The notes beneath the pieces are model-generated. The model did no database searches, had not been told where the DNA came from, and saw only the letters and a list, made by a program, of their open reading frames with translations. A program made the position numbers and the translations under genes. 64,000 nucleotides of DNA from Bryobacteraceae bacterium. GTDB lineage: Bacteria > Acidobacteriota > Terriglobia > Bryobacterales > Bryobacteraceae. The stretch covers positions 36,923 to 100,922 of the forward strand of contig CANGYQ010000017.1 of NCBI GenBank assembly GCA_947458745.1. The letters run 5' to 3'. Positions 17,650 to 26,857 of this stretch are shown piece by piece (the first letter of the stretch is position 1; each line of letters opens with the position of its first letter).

Positions 17650-18465
17650 CTAAACGCGCCTTCTGGTCACTCGCAGCGCAGCCAAGATCAGCAGACCCAA
17701 CCCGATAACCCCAGATGTGCCTGGTTCAGGGATTGCCGCATAATCAATGCCGGATGCGGACTCGATGCGGGCGAACGGAGACAAGTTCCCGAGTTCATCC
17801 AGAACCGCTACCGAACTGACGCGCACCGTATTGCCATAGGCGGAGGAGCCCTCGTAGATGTAGAGAGGACTACCAGAGCCAGGCTCATCGTCCATGGTCA
17901 TGCCGACCCACAGATTTGCATTGAACCCAAATGGAGTCAAGTAGTCGAACGGCGTCAGGACAGTGAGGTAACTGGTTCCCGATCCCAGATTGAAGAAATA
18001 GCTTGAGCCCCAGAAAATGGCGAAGGAGCGGATTCGTGGATCGCCGGAATTGGTCTGGCTGCCAGTTACGCGGAAGACCGTCTTGAGGATCCCGCTCCCG
18101 CTGCCACCGCCGATAGTGAGTGTGTCATAGTATCGGGCTGAGGCCAGTTGATCCCACCATCGGCCATCCGGATCAGCATCAAAAGAACCTTCCGGATAAT
18201 TGACTACTTCTAGACTATGGGAGGCTCCCAGAGTGCCATACTAGGCGTAGGCAGAAGCAAAGCCGCCAAGAGTGCCGGATGGGACGGTGTACGACGCAGT
18301 GGTGAAGACAGGCCCGTTGTTGAGAAGGTTCTCCTGCCAGTACCCCTTATTTTGACACTAATTTTGATTCTTGCATGCCTCTGTAAACGTCGAAGTCATA
18401 TAAGGAGCGCCGGAGGCTTGCGTCAGCATGCCAAGGGCGAAGGCTAGAATAGCAACTTGTCTCAT
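17650..18465 (-). pseudogene. PEP-CTERM exported protein gene with two in-frame amber codons
   Basis: A single frame of 272 codons runs from ATG 18465 to TAG 17650. It has a strong GGAGGAATTG ribosome site, a signal peptide (VAILAFALGMLTQASGAP) and a C-terminal sorting tag. The tag is IPEPGTSG, then a hydrophobic helix (IGLGLLILAAL), then VTRRRV. This is the PEP-CTERM architecture, processed by exosortase and linked to the surface or extracellular matrix. The frame is broken only by TAG at codon 36 (18358-18360) and TAG at codon 75 (18241-18243). Both are one C-to-T change from CAG (Gln), and no indel is present. TAG is an ordinary stop elsewhere here (for example pgk), so this is probably a recent nonsense pseudogene. 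The 96-residue 3' part alone has no signal peptide. Confidence 0.8.
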
Positions 18466-18615
18466 CAATTCCTCCGAATTGTAATAGTCAGAAATATATC
18501 AAAGAAGTCAATACGCTGGCCCGGTTCGCTTCACATCTCGCTCCACTTGACGTCTTGAAACGCCACCCGCCACACGCAGGGGCCCACTAGTTCTTACGCC
18601 TTGCAATTCATCGTG

Positions 18616-20838
18616 CTACCTCCGGGAAACCCGGTTCTCAAACCAGACGACATTGCCCGTTCCCTGCCCCGCCACCAGCAGATCCAGGCGTCCGTCACCA
18701 TTCATGTCGACCAGCCGCGCATCATAGGCCGCCTGATTCTCGAAAATGTGGTGCGTCTGGAAGCCGCCCTTGCCGTCGCCCTCAAACCACGCCGCCACCA
18801 GGCTATCTTTGGCTACGGTGGCGAAATCGATGCGGCCGTCACCGTTGATATCGCCTTTAGCGAGCGAATGCGGTCCGGTGATGGTGGAGTTCACCTCGTG
18901 CGCCGTCCAACTCGGAGCCTCATACCAGACGGCCCCAATGCCATGGCCGCGCGTGCAGAAAACATCCGCCTTGCCGTCACCATTGATGTCGGCAATCATG
19001 ACGTTGGTGGCCCCTTCCTGATTGCCGGCAATCAGGTGGCGCTTCCAAGGCTCGGTCTTCGCGCCGGACCAGAAGGCGAACCAGTTGCCCCCCTGCGGGA
19101 TTTTGGCACCCGCCGCAATGTCGGCGCGGCCGTCGCCATCAATGTCGGCGATGTCGAGATAGTGGCTTAGGCCCGGGGCATCGCCCTGCGCGAAGACGTG
19201 GCGCGCTAAGGTCTTACCGTCCCACCAGGCCAGCGAGTTCGCAAAGGGTCCCTTGGGCTGCGCGCTGTTGCCCGCAAAGTCCGGTATGCCGTCACCATTC
19301 ACATCCCCCACGGCCAGCCCATGGATGCCATCGACGCCGCCTTTCTTGGCGTCGTCAATCGTGTGGACCTTCTGTGAACCGCACTCGATCCAGACGATCA
19401 GGCCGGGCGAATATTGGGCACCCACAAAATCCGGGCAACCATCCCGGTTCAGGTCGAGAACGGCGGCGTGGATCAGATTTGGCCCTTCCAGTAGTACTTT
19501 CTCTTTCCATGGGTCACCGGGCTTAGCCGGAGCGGTGAACAACGTCGTGACATTGTTGCCGGAAGCGATGATGTCCATCTTGCCGTCACGGTTGAAGTCC
19601 AAGCCGACCGCGGTCAGGTAGTTGGCAGACTTGGTGGACACGACATGCCGCTTCCACAGCGGCTCCGTTTCATTCCAATAGATGCGGACGTTCTTGGTCG
19701 CCCGGCCCCCGGCAATAATCTCCGGGCGTCCGTCGCCATTGAGATCGGCCACGGTCAGGTCTTCGGTAGCCATGCCGCCATCGTCGATCGGCGCGTGCGT
19801 CCATTTTCCGTCAGGCTGCTTCTTGTAGATCCGGACACCGAAGTTCTTCTCGCGCCAACCGGCCAACAATTCGTCGGACCCATCCTGATCGAAATCCGCC
19901 CACCCCAGCGCATGCGCCGCCGCCAGGCGTTCCTCGATCACGGTCGGCTTCCAGGCCGTGCCCAGTGCCGAGCGGTACTTCGGGTCCGGCGCCGGACCCT
20001 GCGGGGTCAGCGGCGGATGCGGCTCCTCGTAGACCACCAGTCCATTTCCATGCCAAGGTTGAACCGTCGCCAGGATCCGCCGCGCGTTCACGCGCCCCAG
20101 CTTGATCTCGCCCGGATCGCCTTCGCCAATCTTGTGCCGCGCCCAGGCGTTGCCCGTCTTCTTCAAGATGTGGACGCCCTCACGAGCCGCCAGCCAGATC
20201 TCGTCGCGGCCATCGCCGTCGTAGTCCTCGACGATCAGATTGTGCCCGATGTGTAGCGTGTCGTCAGCCACTTCCACGGGCCAGGTATCCTTGGCCGGAT
20301 CTTGGGGAACGCGGAAGACCAGCAGGCGCAAACCTTGGCCGCTCCAATCCGGGCCTTTGGTGCCACGGCCATGCAGCGGAGCGACAATCAGTTCCTTGCG
20401 GCCGTCACCATCAATGTCCCCCCAGCGGATGCGGTGGAGCGTTGGCTCCTCTGAGATCGCATACATGGGCCAGATCTCGTCCCTGCCGGTGTTCTTCAGC
20501 CACTGTAGGGTTCCGCCAGAAGCCGTATTCGTCGGCTGCCACGACGCACCGAGAGCGATATCCAGCTTGCCATCACCGTCGATGTCATGGATGGCGAGAC
20601 AAACGTTGTCTTTCTCCGCCGGCCGCTGATAGACCGTGTGCGGGCGCCAGCTGGGGTTCTCATACCAGACCACTTCCTTCGGCAACACGGCCACAATGTC
20701 GAGCTTGCCGTCGCCATTCATGTCCGCTGTCGCGACCGCATAGACGACACCCAGATCAGAACCGATTTGTTGGGTTCGAAAACGAGGCTCGGCCAGCAGC
20801 GGCGCAGCCGCCAGCAACGACAGAAAGACATTTCGCAT
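18616..20838 (-). CDS. Secreted FG-GAP/VCBS-repeat protein
   Basis: A 740-residue exported protein with signal peptide (VFLSLLAAAPLLAEP) followed by about a dozen FG-GAP/VCBS repeats. Each carries a calcium-loop motif such as ADMNGDGKLDI, HDIDGDGKLDI, GDIDGDGRKEL or ADINGDGKADV. These fold as a seven-bladed integrin-like beta-propeller or two of them. No catalytic domain is seen. Such proteins are common in Solibacter-type acidobacteria and planctomycetes; binding of polysaccharide or protein ligands is presumed, not shown. It stands alone between a broken PEP-CTERM gene and a 495-bp gap. Confidence 0.9.
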   Translation of the reverse strand: MRNVFLSLLAAAPLLAEPRFRTQQIGSDLGVVYAVATADMNGDGKLDIVAVLPKEVVWYENPSWRPHTVYQRPAEKDNVCLAIHDIDGDGKLDIALGASWQPTNTASGGTLQWLKNTGRDEIWPMYAISEEPTLHRIRWGDIDGDGRKELIVAPLHGRGTKGPDWSGQGLRLLVFRVPQDPAKDTWPVEVADDTLHIGHNLIVEDYDGDGRDEIWLAAREGVHILKKTGNAWARHKIGEGDPGEIKLGRVNARRILATVQPWHGNGLVVYEEPHPPLTPQGPAPDPKYRSALGTAWKPTVIEERLAAAHALGWADFDQDGSDELLAGWREKNFGVRIYKKQPDGKWTHAPIDDGGMATEDLTVADLNGDGRPEIIAGGRATKNVRIYWNETEPLWKRHVVSTKSANYLTAVGLDFNRDGKMDIIASGNNVTTLFTAPAKPGDPWKEKVLLEGPNLIHAAVLDLNRDGCPDFVGAQYSPGLIVWIECGSQKVHTIDDAKKGGVDGIHGLAVGDVNGDGIPDFAGNSAQPKGPFANSLAWWDGKTLARHVFAQGDAPGLSHYLDIADIDGDGRADIAAGAKIPQGGNWFAFWSGAKTEPWKRHLIAGNQEGATNVMIADINGDGKADVFCTRGHGIGAVWYEAPSWTAHEVNSTITGPHSLAKGDINGDGRIDFATVAKDSLVAAWFEGDGKGGFQTHHIFENQAAYDARLVDMNGDGRLDLLVAGQGTGNVVWFENRVSRR

Positions 20839-21333
20839 GTGCGGATTCTATCGAACTGGCTGACCGGGGCGCGCTGAGGACTGGGGCGTGCTGAAGTACC
20901 GGGACTTCAGCCGCATAGCTTTCAGCACCATTCCGCTGCCGATGTTCGTACCCGCGGCGGTCAGCACCCAGAGATTCAGCATGGGCATCTACCGCAACCG
21001 GCGGTGCTGACCACACGGGTAAAGGCCAAGATCCTGAACAGAAACGGCAACATCATCAATGGCCCTTGCGGGCAGCAGAATGGCGCACGGGGAGAAGTCA
21101 TCGTGCCCAGCAGTGTCCTGGCAGCGGCAGACAGCACCATGCCAAACGGCCGAAAGGGGACAGACGAAGCAGCATCCGGGTGGACCGCTGCGCCCGGCGA
21201 TGGCTCACCCATGCGGCGGCCACGGGATGGGGTCCCTCCTGCGGGTCGGGGTTTGGTCTGAGCGTCGAAAATGGACCGCGGCCAGCGGAGCGGTCTGCTC
21301 GGCCGACGCACAGCGGTCCGCGATTGAATCCCG
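20839..21333. other. 495-bp intergenic stretch without a supported gene
   Basis: I read all six frames. Open stretches exist on both strands, but none has a start site, family motif or consistent codon bias. It contains one perfect inverted repeat, GCTGAAGT-ACCGGG-ACTTCAGC (20890-20911), upstream of the FG-GAP gene. Composition is GC-rich like the neighbours. It may be the worn remains of an ATPase or other gene next to the orphan permease, but nothing in the sequence proves this. Confidence 0.4.
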
Positions 21334-22161
21334 CTAAAGAACGTCCGCGAACCCGCGCTTCAGTTGCCGGAAGATCAGGCCGCCCACCACAAACACCGTC
21401 ACCGAGAAAGCGGCCGCATACGCCAGGTCGCCCAGTGCCGGGGAGGTGTGCGAGAGCAAGCCGCCGCGATACACCTGGACAAAAGCTGTCAACGGGTTCA
21501 AGCGCGGCAGCCAGCGCAGCCGCTCCGGCACCTGGCTTACTTCGATGAAGATCGGCGTCACCCAGAACCACAGCGTCAACAGCACCATCACCGCCTGCGC
21601 CGTGTCCCGCAAATAGACCTGGAAGGCCGCCACGATCCAGGAAAGCCCCGTGGCCAGCAGAGCCAGTAGGAAGACGAACACCGGCAGCCACAGCAACGCC
21701 CATCCCACTCCCCCGCCCCACACCAGCACCGCAATCACGGCCAGCACCAGCGAGATGGCGTGGCTGATCAACGAAGAGCAAAAGATCGACAACGGCACCA
21801 GCTCAGAGGGGAACACCGTCTTGGTGATCAGATTCGATGATTCAATCAACGACGTCGAGGACCGTTGCACCGTCTCCTGGAACAGCATCCACGGCAGGTA
21901 GCCACAAAAGACGAACAAAGTGTAGCTGTCGGTCCCGGCGTTCTTGGGCACCGGCGACCCCATGGCGAAATGGAAAACGAACGTCCAGCTCAACAGCAGC
22001 ACCAGGGGATGGATGACGCCCCACAGCCAGCCGCCGGCGGAGCCGACGAAGCGGCGCTCAAAGTCACGCCGCACCAACTGGTACAGCAACGCCCGGCGCT
22101 CAATCAGATTGCGGAAGAACTGCGTTCCCGGAAGACTACTCAAGACGCCGCACCCACGCAT
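21334..22161 (-). CDS. ABC-2 type polysaccharide export permease (Wzm/TagG-like)
   Basis: A 275-residue integral membrane protein of the ABC-2 polysaccharide/O-antigen export group. It has the N-terminal QLVRRDFERRFVGSAGGWLWG motif, then about six helices, with PWMLFQETVQRSSTSLIES and the late motif FWVTPIFIEVSQVPERLRWL, then NPLTAFVQVYRGGLL. These permeases work with an ATPase (Wzt/TagH) to flip lipid-linked glycans. No ATPase gene flanks it here, so the partner must be elsewhere or lost. ATG 22161 overlaps the end of the upstream DUF1080 gene by 26 bp; TTG 22143 is an alternative. Confidence 0.85.
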   Translation of the reverse strand: MRGCGVLSSLPGTQFFRNLIERRALLYQLVRRDFERRFVGSAGGWLWGVIHPLVLLLSWTFVFHFAMGSPVPKNAGTDSYTLFVFCGYLPWMLFQETVQRSSTSLIESSNLITKTVFPSELVPLSIFCSSLISHAISLVLAVIAVLVWGGGVGWALLWLPVFVFLLALLATGLSWIVAAFQVYLRDTAQAVMVLLTLWFWVTPIFIEVSQVPERLRWLPRLNPLTAFVQVYRGGLLSHTSPALGDLAYAAAFSVTVFVVGGLIFRQLKRGFADVL

Positions 22162-22831
22162 TGCGGAACTTCATCACCGTCACCGGGGCATCCTTAAAGC
22201 CGGAATGATCCTGTAGCCGGATGCGGCCCGGTGGGCAAGCGCCCTGGCCGCCGTCCTTCTTCAACTGCTGGTCCGCCTTCTCGCTGATCTGCACGTGGTC
22301 CTGCACCAGGATGCCGTTCACTAGGGCGGTCACCGTAGCTGGCTTGGCGATCTTGCCCGCGGCATCGCACTGCGGCGCATGGAAGACCACATCGTAGCTT
22401 TGCCATTCCCCGGGCTTGCGAGCGGCGTTCACAAGCGGCGCGGCTTGACCATAGAGCGCGCCCAACATGCCGGTGACGTAGGTGGGGTTCTCGAACGAAT
22501 CGAGAATCTGCAGTTCATAGCGCTCCATCAAGTAGAGACCACTGTTGCCCTTCATCTGGCTCTTGTGGCCGGGCATCACCGGAACATTAAACTCCAGGTG
22601 CAACTGGATGCTGCCGAACTTCTCCGCCGAATAGATGTCGCCGGAGCCGCTGGTGCAGACGATCTCGCCCTGGCTTTCGCGGCAGCGGTTGGGTTGACCA
22701 TCGGCGGTGGTCCAGCGTGAATGACCCAGCAAAAGAGCATCCGAAGGCGCAGAGGAGGCCGAAGCGGCGGGCATCACCACCCGCGGCTCCTGCGCCAGCG
22801 CGGTGGCTAGGCAGAGAACAAGAATTTCCAT
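22136..22831 (-). CDS. Secreted DUF1080 (3-keto-disaccharide hydrolase-like) protein
   Basis: Exported protein of 231 residues with signal peptide (MEILVLCLATALAQEP). Its jelly-roll DUF1080 domain is typical of concanavalin-like glycan-active proteins (QLHLEFNVPVMP, QMKGNSGLYLMERYELQILDSF, EWQSYDVVFHAPQCDAAGK, RIRLQDHSGFKD). Some members hydrolyse 3-keto-glycosides; others are uncharacterised. ATG 22831 was chosen because it begins the signal peptide, while the frame stays open further upstream. It precedes and overlaps the permease gene on the same strand. Confidence 0.85.
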   Translation of the reverse strand: MEILVLCLATALAQEPRVVMPAASASSAPSDALLLGHSRWTTADGQPNRCRESQGEIVCTSGSGDIYSAEKFGSIQLHLEFNVPVMPGHKSQMKGNSGLYLMERYELQILDSFENPTYVTGMLGALYGQAAPLVNAARKPGEWQSYDVVFHAPQCDAAGKIAKPATVTALVNGILVQDHVQISEKADQQLKKDGGQGACPPGRIRLQDHSGFKDAPVTVMKFRNAWVRRLE

Positions 22832-22890
22832 GGTCCGTCCGTTATCATCGCAAACCACCGGATCAGCGGAACAGCTGTCATAAAACCGAA

Positions 22891-22916
22891 CAGGCGTGAG
22901 CCAAAGCCCACGCCTG
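22891..22916 (-). terminator. Terminator after thiol peroxidase gene
   Basis: CAGGCGTG (22891-22898) pairs perfectly with CACGCCTG (22909-22916). On the minus strand the hairpin is followed by TTCGGTTTTAT. It lies 34 bp beyond the stop of tpx. Confidence 0.65.
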
Positions 22917-22949
22917 CTTGAGTTCCGATGCCAAGGGCGGTACGTTCGC

Positions 22950-23462
22950 TTAGCTGGCGGCCGCTTCCCGCGCTGAGGCCAACGCGGCATCGTAGTCCGG
23001 ATGGTCGGCCACTTCCTTCACATACTCAACGTGCTTCAACACGTTGTCTTTGCCCACCACAAAAATCGCACGGCTTTCCACGCGCCATTCCTTGATCAGA
23101 GTACCGTAGGCCGCACCAAATGAACCGGTCTTGTGATCTGACAGCATCTTGATGTGATCCACACCAAAGCTGGTGCACCAGCGGGTTTGGGCAAAGGGCA
23201 GATCCATGGAGACCGTGAGAATTTCCACGCCCTCCAGTTTGCCAGCTTCATCGTTGAAGCGCTTGGTCTGCATATCGCACACCGGCGTATCGAGACTCGG
23301 CACGACGCTGATAATCCGCACCGTGCCGCCCTCGCCAAGGCTGGCGGGCGAGAGGGTTTTGTCGACAACATCAAAATCCGGGGCCTTGTCGCCGGGCTTT
23401 AGCTCCGGGCCGACGAGGGTCAGCGGATTGCCATTGATGGTAGTTGCTCCTGGACGTTCCAT
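22950..23462 (-). CDS. tpx: Thiol peroxidase, atypical 2-Cys (Tpx)
   Basis: Periplasmic or cytoplasmic peroxiredoxin that reduces H2O2 and alkyl hydroperoxides with thioredoxin. At 170 residues it is full length from ATG 23462, which has AAGG just upstream. The peroxidatic Cys62 is in PSLDTPVCDMQTKRF and the resolving Cys96 is in TRWCTSFG, the spacing of Tpx rather than BCP or AhpC. The N-terminal TINGNPLTLVG and the DHKTGSFGAAYG loop also fit. It lies 38 bp after a gene for a thioredoxin-domain DUF255 protein on the same strand, so joint expression is plausible. Confidence 0.95.
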   Translation of the reverse strand: MERPGATTINGNPLTLVGPELKPGDKAPDFDVVDKTLSPASLGEGGTVRIISVVPSLDTPVCDMQTKRFNDEAGKLEGVEILTVSMDLPFAQTRWCTSFGVDHIKMLSDHKTGSFGAAYGTLIKEWRVESRAIFVVGKDNVLKHVEYVKEVADHPDYDAALASAREAAAS

Positions 23463-23500
23463 ACCTTCGAGAGTACCAAGGCCGGGGGCCACCGGGTTCG

Positions 23501-25474
23501 CTAGAGCGCGGCCGCCAGCTCGTCCGCCGTCGACATGGCCATCTGGCAGACAAAGTTGTCGCACACTTGAGCGCCTGGCTCACCCGGCTCCAGCGTGACG
23601 CGATGGAAAGGCGAGAACTTGCGGTGCACCACGGTGATCAAGTCGCGCGCCGTCTCTGGAGTGCCGGTCAGCTTCACCTCGCGCAAGGGCCGGCTGCTGG
23701 CGACCAGTGCGATCAGCATCTGCGGCGCTGTCATGGGTTGACCGGCCAGGCGCGAACTGAACGCAGCTAGAGCGCGCTCGGCGGCCTCGGTCTCACCCAG
23801 CCGCAGCAGATTCATCACCGCCACGCTGTTGCCCGATGGTTCCGCGCCGTCGTAGTCCTCTTTCAGCCGCATCACCAGCTGGCTATCGCCCTCAATGGTC
23901 GAGAAGAAGCCGCCCTGTTCCGCATCCTCAAACAGACGCCGCATGTCGGCGGTGAGGCTGCGGGCCAGCTCGAGATCGGCCGTGTCGAAATCGGTTTCGT
24001 AGAGATCGATCAGCGCTTGGCTGAAGCAGGCGTAGTCGTCCAGGAACCCCGGAATCGCGGCATCGCCTTCGCGCCAACGCCGCAGCAGAATGCCGTCCGG
24101 AGTGATCATGCGGGTCTTGATAAATTCAGCGGACCGGCGGGCAGCTGCGCCATAGCGCGCCTCACCCAGCACCTGCGCGCCCTTGGCAAACGCAGAGATC
24201 ATCAGGCCGTTCCAGCTGGTCAGCACCTTGTCGTCCAGATGAGGACGCACGCGTTTGGCGCGCACCTCCATCAGGATCTTCCGCGCCCGTTCCAAGCGCT
24301 CCGGATCAATCAGCGGACCGGCTTGGTAGAGGATATTGCGGCCCGTGAATTCGGCATGCGGATCTTCGGTAACATTGCCGGACGGCACGGCACCGAAGGC
24401 CTCGCAGAACCAGGCCGCATCCTCACCCAGTAGAGTGTGAAGCTCATCCCAGCTCCAAATGTAGAACGCGCCCTCGCCCTTTTCGTGCGGATCAGCCGGG
24501 TCCAGCACGCTGTCGGCGTCTTCGGCGGAATAGAACGCACCATCAGCGTGGGTCAAGTCACGCAAGACGTATTCGAAGATCTCCCGAGCCACCTGCGCGT
24601 ACTGCTGATCACCGGTGAGCTGGAACGCCTCCAGATACGAGATCGCCAGCTGCGCCTGATCGTAGAGCATCTTCTCAAAGTGCGGCACAAACCAGCGCGC
24701 ATCCACCGAATAGCGATGGAAGCCGCCGCCCAACTGGTCATTCATGCCTCCCTTGGCCATCTCCCGCAAGGTGAGCAGCGCCATCTCCAGCGCCTCATCG
24801 TTCGCCGCCCACACTGATTCGCGCAACAGAAAGTTCAGCACCACCGGGCGCGGAAACTTGGGCGAGTTCCCAAAGCCACCCAGCCTCGGGTCGAAGCTCC
24901 GCCGCAGGGCCAGATAGAGCCGGCTCCGGACGTCTTCTTCCGCTGCCACCGCACCCGCCGGACCCAGCGCCGTCACCCGGCGCAGCTCTTCCAGAATGTT
25001 TTCGCCCGACTGCTCGATCCGTTGCTGGTCCGCACGCCAGGCGTTCGCCAACTGGATCAGCACCGACGGGAAACCAGGCCGCCCGTAGCGGTTGTCCGGG
25101 GGAAAATAGGTGCCGCCATAAAACGGCTTCAGGTCAGGCGTCAGAAACACCGACATCGGCCAGCCGCCAGAGCCGGTGGTGGCCTGCACAAACGTCATGT
25201 AGATGCGATCAATGTCGGGCCGCTCTTCACGATCCACCTTGACGGGCACAAAGCCCTGGTTCAACAGCGCGGCGATCTGTTCATTCTCGAACGACTCACG
25301 CTCCATCACGTGGCACCAGTGGCAGGTGGAATAGCCGACCGAGAGGAAGATCGGCTTGTTCTCATCGCGGGCTTTCGAGAACGCTTCCGGGCCCCAGGGG
25401 AACCAGTCCACGGGATTGTGGGCGTGCTGTTGGAGGTAGGGGCTTTTCTCGTTCAGGAGTCGGTTGGTGGGCAT
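23501..25474 (-). CDS. Thioredoxin-domain DUF255 protein (YyaL/spermatogenesis-associated protein 20 family)
   Basis: A 657-residue cytoplasmic protein. The N-terminal thioredoxin-like domain starts [20 protein letters not shown] and carries the redox motif [15 protein letters not shown]. The middle and C-terminal parts form an (alpha/alpha)6-barrel like that of N-acylglucosamine 2-epimerases ([40 protein letters not shown]). Usual family length is about 600-700. The biochemical role is unknown. ATG 25474 lies 18 bp from the divergently transcribed M20 peptidase gene, so the two promoters must overlap the neighbour's coding region or each other. Confidence 0.92.
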   Translation of the reverse strand: MPTNRLLNEKSPYLQQHAHNPVDWFPWGPEAFSKARDENKPIFLSVGYSTCHWCHVMERESFENEQIAALLNQGFVPVKVDREERPDIDRIYMTFVQATTGSGGWPMSVFLTPDLKPFYGGTYFPPDNRYGRPGFPSVLIQLANAWRADQQRIEQSGENILEELRRVTALGPAGAVAAEEDVRSRLYLALRRSFDPRLGGFGNSPKFPRPVVLNFLLRESVWAANDEALEMALLTLREMAKGGMNDQLGGGFHRYSVDARWFVPHFEKMLYDQAQLAISYLEAFQLTGDQQYAQVAREIFEYVLRDLTHADGAFYSAEDADSVLDPADPHEKGEGAFYIWSWDELHTLLGEDAAWFCEAFGAVPSGNVTEDPHAEFTGRNILYQAGPLIDPERLERARKILMEVRAKRVRPHLDDKVLTSWNGLMISAFAKGAQVLGEARYGAAARRSAEFIKTRMITPDGILLRRWREGDAAIPGFLDDYACFSQALIDLYETDFDTADLELARSLTADMRRLFEDAEQGGFFSTIEGDSQLVMRLKEDYDGAEPSGNSVAVMNLLRLGETEAAERALAAFSSRLAGQPMTAPQMLIALVASSRPLREVKLTGTPETARDLITVVHRKFSPFHRVTLEPGEPGAQVCDNFVCQMAMSTADELAAAL

Positions 25475-25492
25475 GCGGTACCTTCTTGTAGT

Positions 25493-26851
25493 ATGGATGC
25501 CCTCGCGACCCTGATTGACTGGCTCCGCATTCCCAGCATCTCGTCGGACCCCGCCCACAACGCTGATACACGCCGTGCGGCGGAGTTCGCCGCTGATCTG
25601 CTCAAGAATTTGGACCATGTCGAACTGATCGAGGCACCCGGGCGTCACCCGCTGGTCTACGCCGACTGGCTGCACGCCCCCGGACGGCCGACGCTGCTGT
25701 TCTATGGCCACTACGACGTCCAACCGCCGGAGCCGCTGGATGAGTGGCACTCGCCGCCCTTTGAGCCCACCCTCCGCCGTGACCCCCACTTGCCCGGGGC
25801 CAACATTTACGCCCGTGGCGCGGCCGACGACAAGGGTCTCGCACTTACACTGATCTGGGCCGTGCGCCAGATGCTCGAAGAGCGAGGCTCACTCCCGGTC
25901 AACGTCCGGTTCCTGATCGAAGGCGAAGAAGAATCAGGTGGCGAGCATATCGAGCAGTTCGTGGCCGAACACCCCGAACGCCTGGCCGCCGACGCTGCCG
26001 TGATCGCCGATACCGAGATGTTCGCGCCGGAGCTACCCACGCTGTGTGTCGGGTTGCGCGGCATCGTCTATGGCGAGATCCATGTCGAAGGCGCGCGGAC
26101 AGATCTGCATTCCGGCGTCTATGGCGGTGCGGCGCCCAACCCGCTGCAAGCGATGGCCGAGATCATCACCGCGCTCAAGGGCCGCGATGGGCATATCAAC
26201 ATTCCCGGCTTTTATGAACGCGTCTCACCGCCGTCTCCACTGGAGCGCGCGGCCTGGGCGCGGCTGCCGTTTGATGAGGCCGACTATCTGGCGCGCGAAG
26301 TCGGCTCCGCGGAATTGACGGGCGAACCGGGCATCGGACTATTCGAACAGCTGTGGGCCCGGCCCACCTTTGAGGTGCACGGCATCCGCGGCGGCTTCAT
26401 TGGCGAAGGGGCCAAAACTGTCATCCCCGCGCGCGCCGTCGCCAAGGTCAGCTTCCGGCTGGTGGCAGATCAGCAGCCCGCCGAGGCGGTGGAGCAGATT
26501 GAGGGCGCGATTGCCGCCGCCACGCCACGCGGTGTCCGGGCCAGCTTTCAGTTGCTGTCGGCTGCCGCCCCGTCGCTGGTGGACACCAGTAACCGGTACA
26601 TCCAGGAGGCCGCGCAGGCAATGACGGAGACGTTTGGCGCGGAGACCGTCTTCACCCGCTCCGGTGGCTCCATTCCGGTGGTCGGCCTGTTCGACCAGCA
26701 CCTGCACATCCCCAGCATCATGCTGGGCTTCGGGCTGCCGGATGACAACCTGCATGCGCCCAATGAGAAGCTATATCTACCGAACTTCTTCCGGGGGATC
26801 GACGCCACGCGGCGCTTGATCGAACAAATCGGAGCGCTCCGAAGCACGTAA
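25493..26851 (+). CDS. M20-family metallopeptidase (dipeptidase)
   Basis: Zinc dipeptidase/carboxypeptidase of 452 residues, close to the usual 440-470. Metal and catalytic residues are visible: His in [18 protein letters not shown], Asp in RGAADDKGL, the catalytic Glu pair in EGEEESGG, Asp in IADTEMF, and the final His in [18 protein letters not shown]. The internal dimerisation domain includes [17 protein letters not shown] 25493 was chosen; the upstream open frame is antisense to the DUF255 gene. It probably degrades dipeptides in the cytoplasm. dnaG begins 6 bp after its stop. Confidence 0.94.
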   Translation: MDALATLIDWLRIPSISSDPAHNADTRRAAEFAADLLKNLDHVELIEAPGRHPLVYADWLHAPGRPTLLFYGHYDVQPPEPLDEWHSPPFEPTLRRDPHLPGANIYARGAADDKGLALTLIWAVRQMLEERGSLPVNVRFLIEGEEESGGEHIEQFVAEHPERLAADAAVIADTEMFAPELPTLCVGLRGIVYGEIHVEGARTDLHSGVYGGAAPNPLQAMAEIITALKGRDGHINIPGFYERVSPPSPLERAAWARLPFDEADYLAREVGSAELTGEPGIGLFEQLWARPTFEVHGIRGGFIGEGAKTVIPARAVAKVSFRLVADQQPAEAVEQIEGAIAAATPRGVRASFQLLSAAAPSLVDTSNRYIQEAAQAMTETFGAETVFTRSGGSIPVVGLFDQHLHIPSIMLGFGLPDDNLHAPNEKLYLPNFFRGIDATRRLIEQIGALRST

Positions 26852-26857
26852 CCGCTA

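Noticed and set aside
18241..18360. Genetic-code reassignment of TAG as explanation for the PEP-CTERM gene
   Set aside because: TAG ends several conserved genes here (for example pgk, the Hpt gene and the RraA-fold gene), so it is a normal stop.
21098..21781. A 227-codon frame overlapping the ABC permease gene
   Set aside because: Shadow of the permease in another frame; lacks membrane-protein motifs in the correct register.
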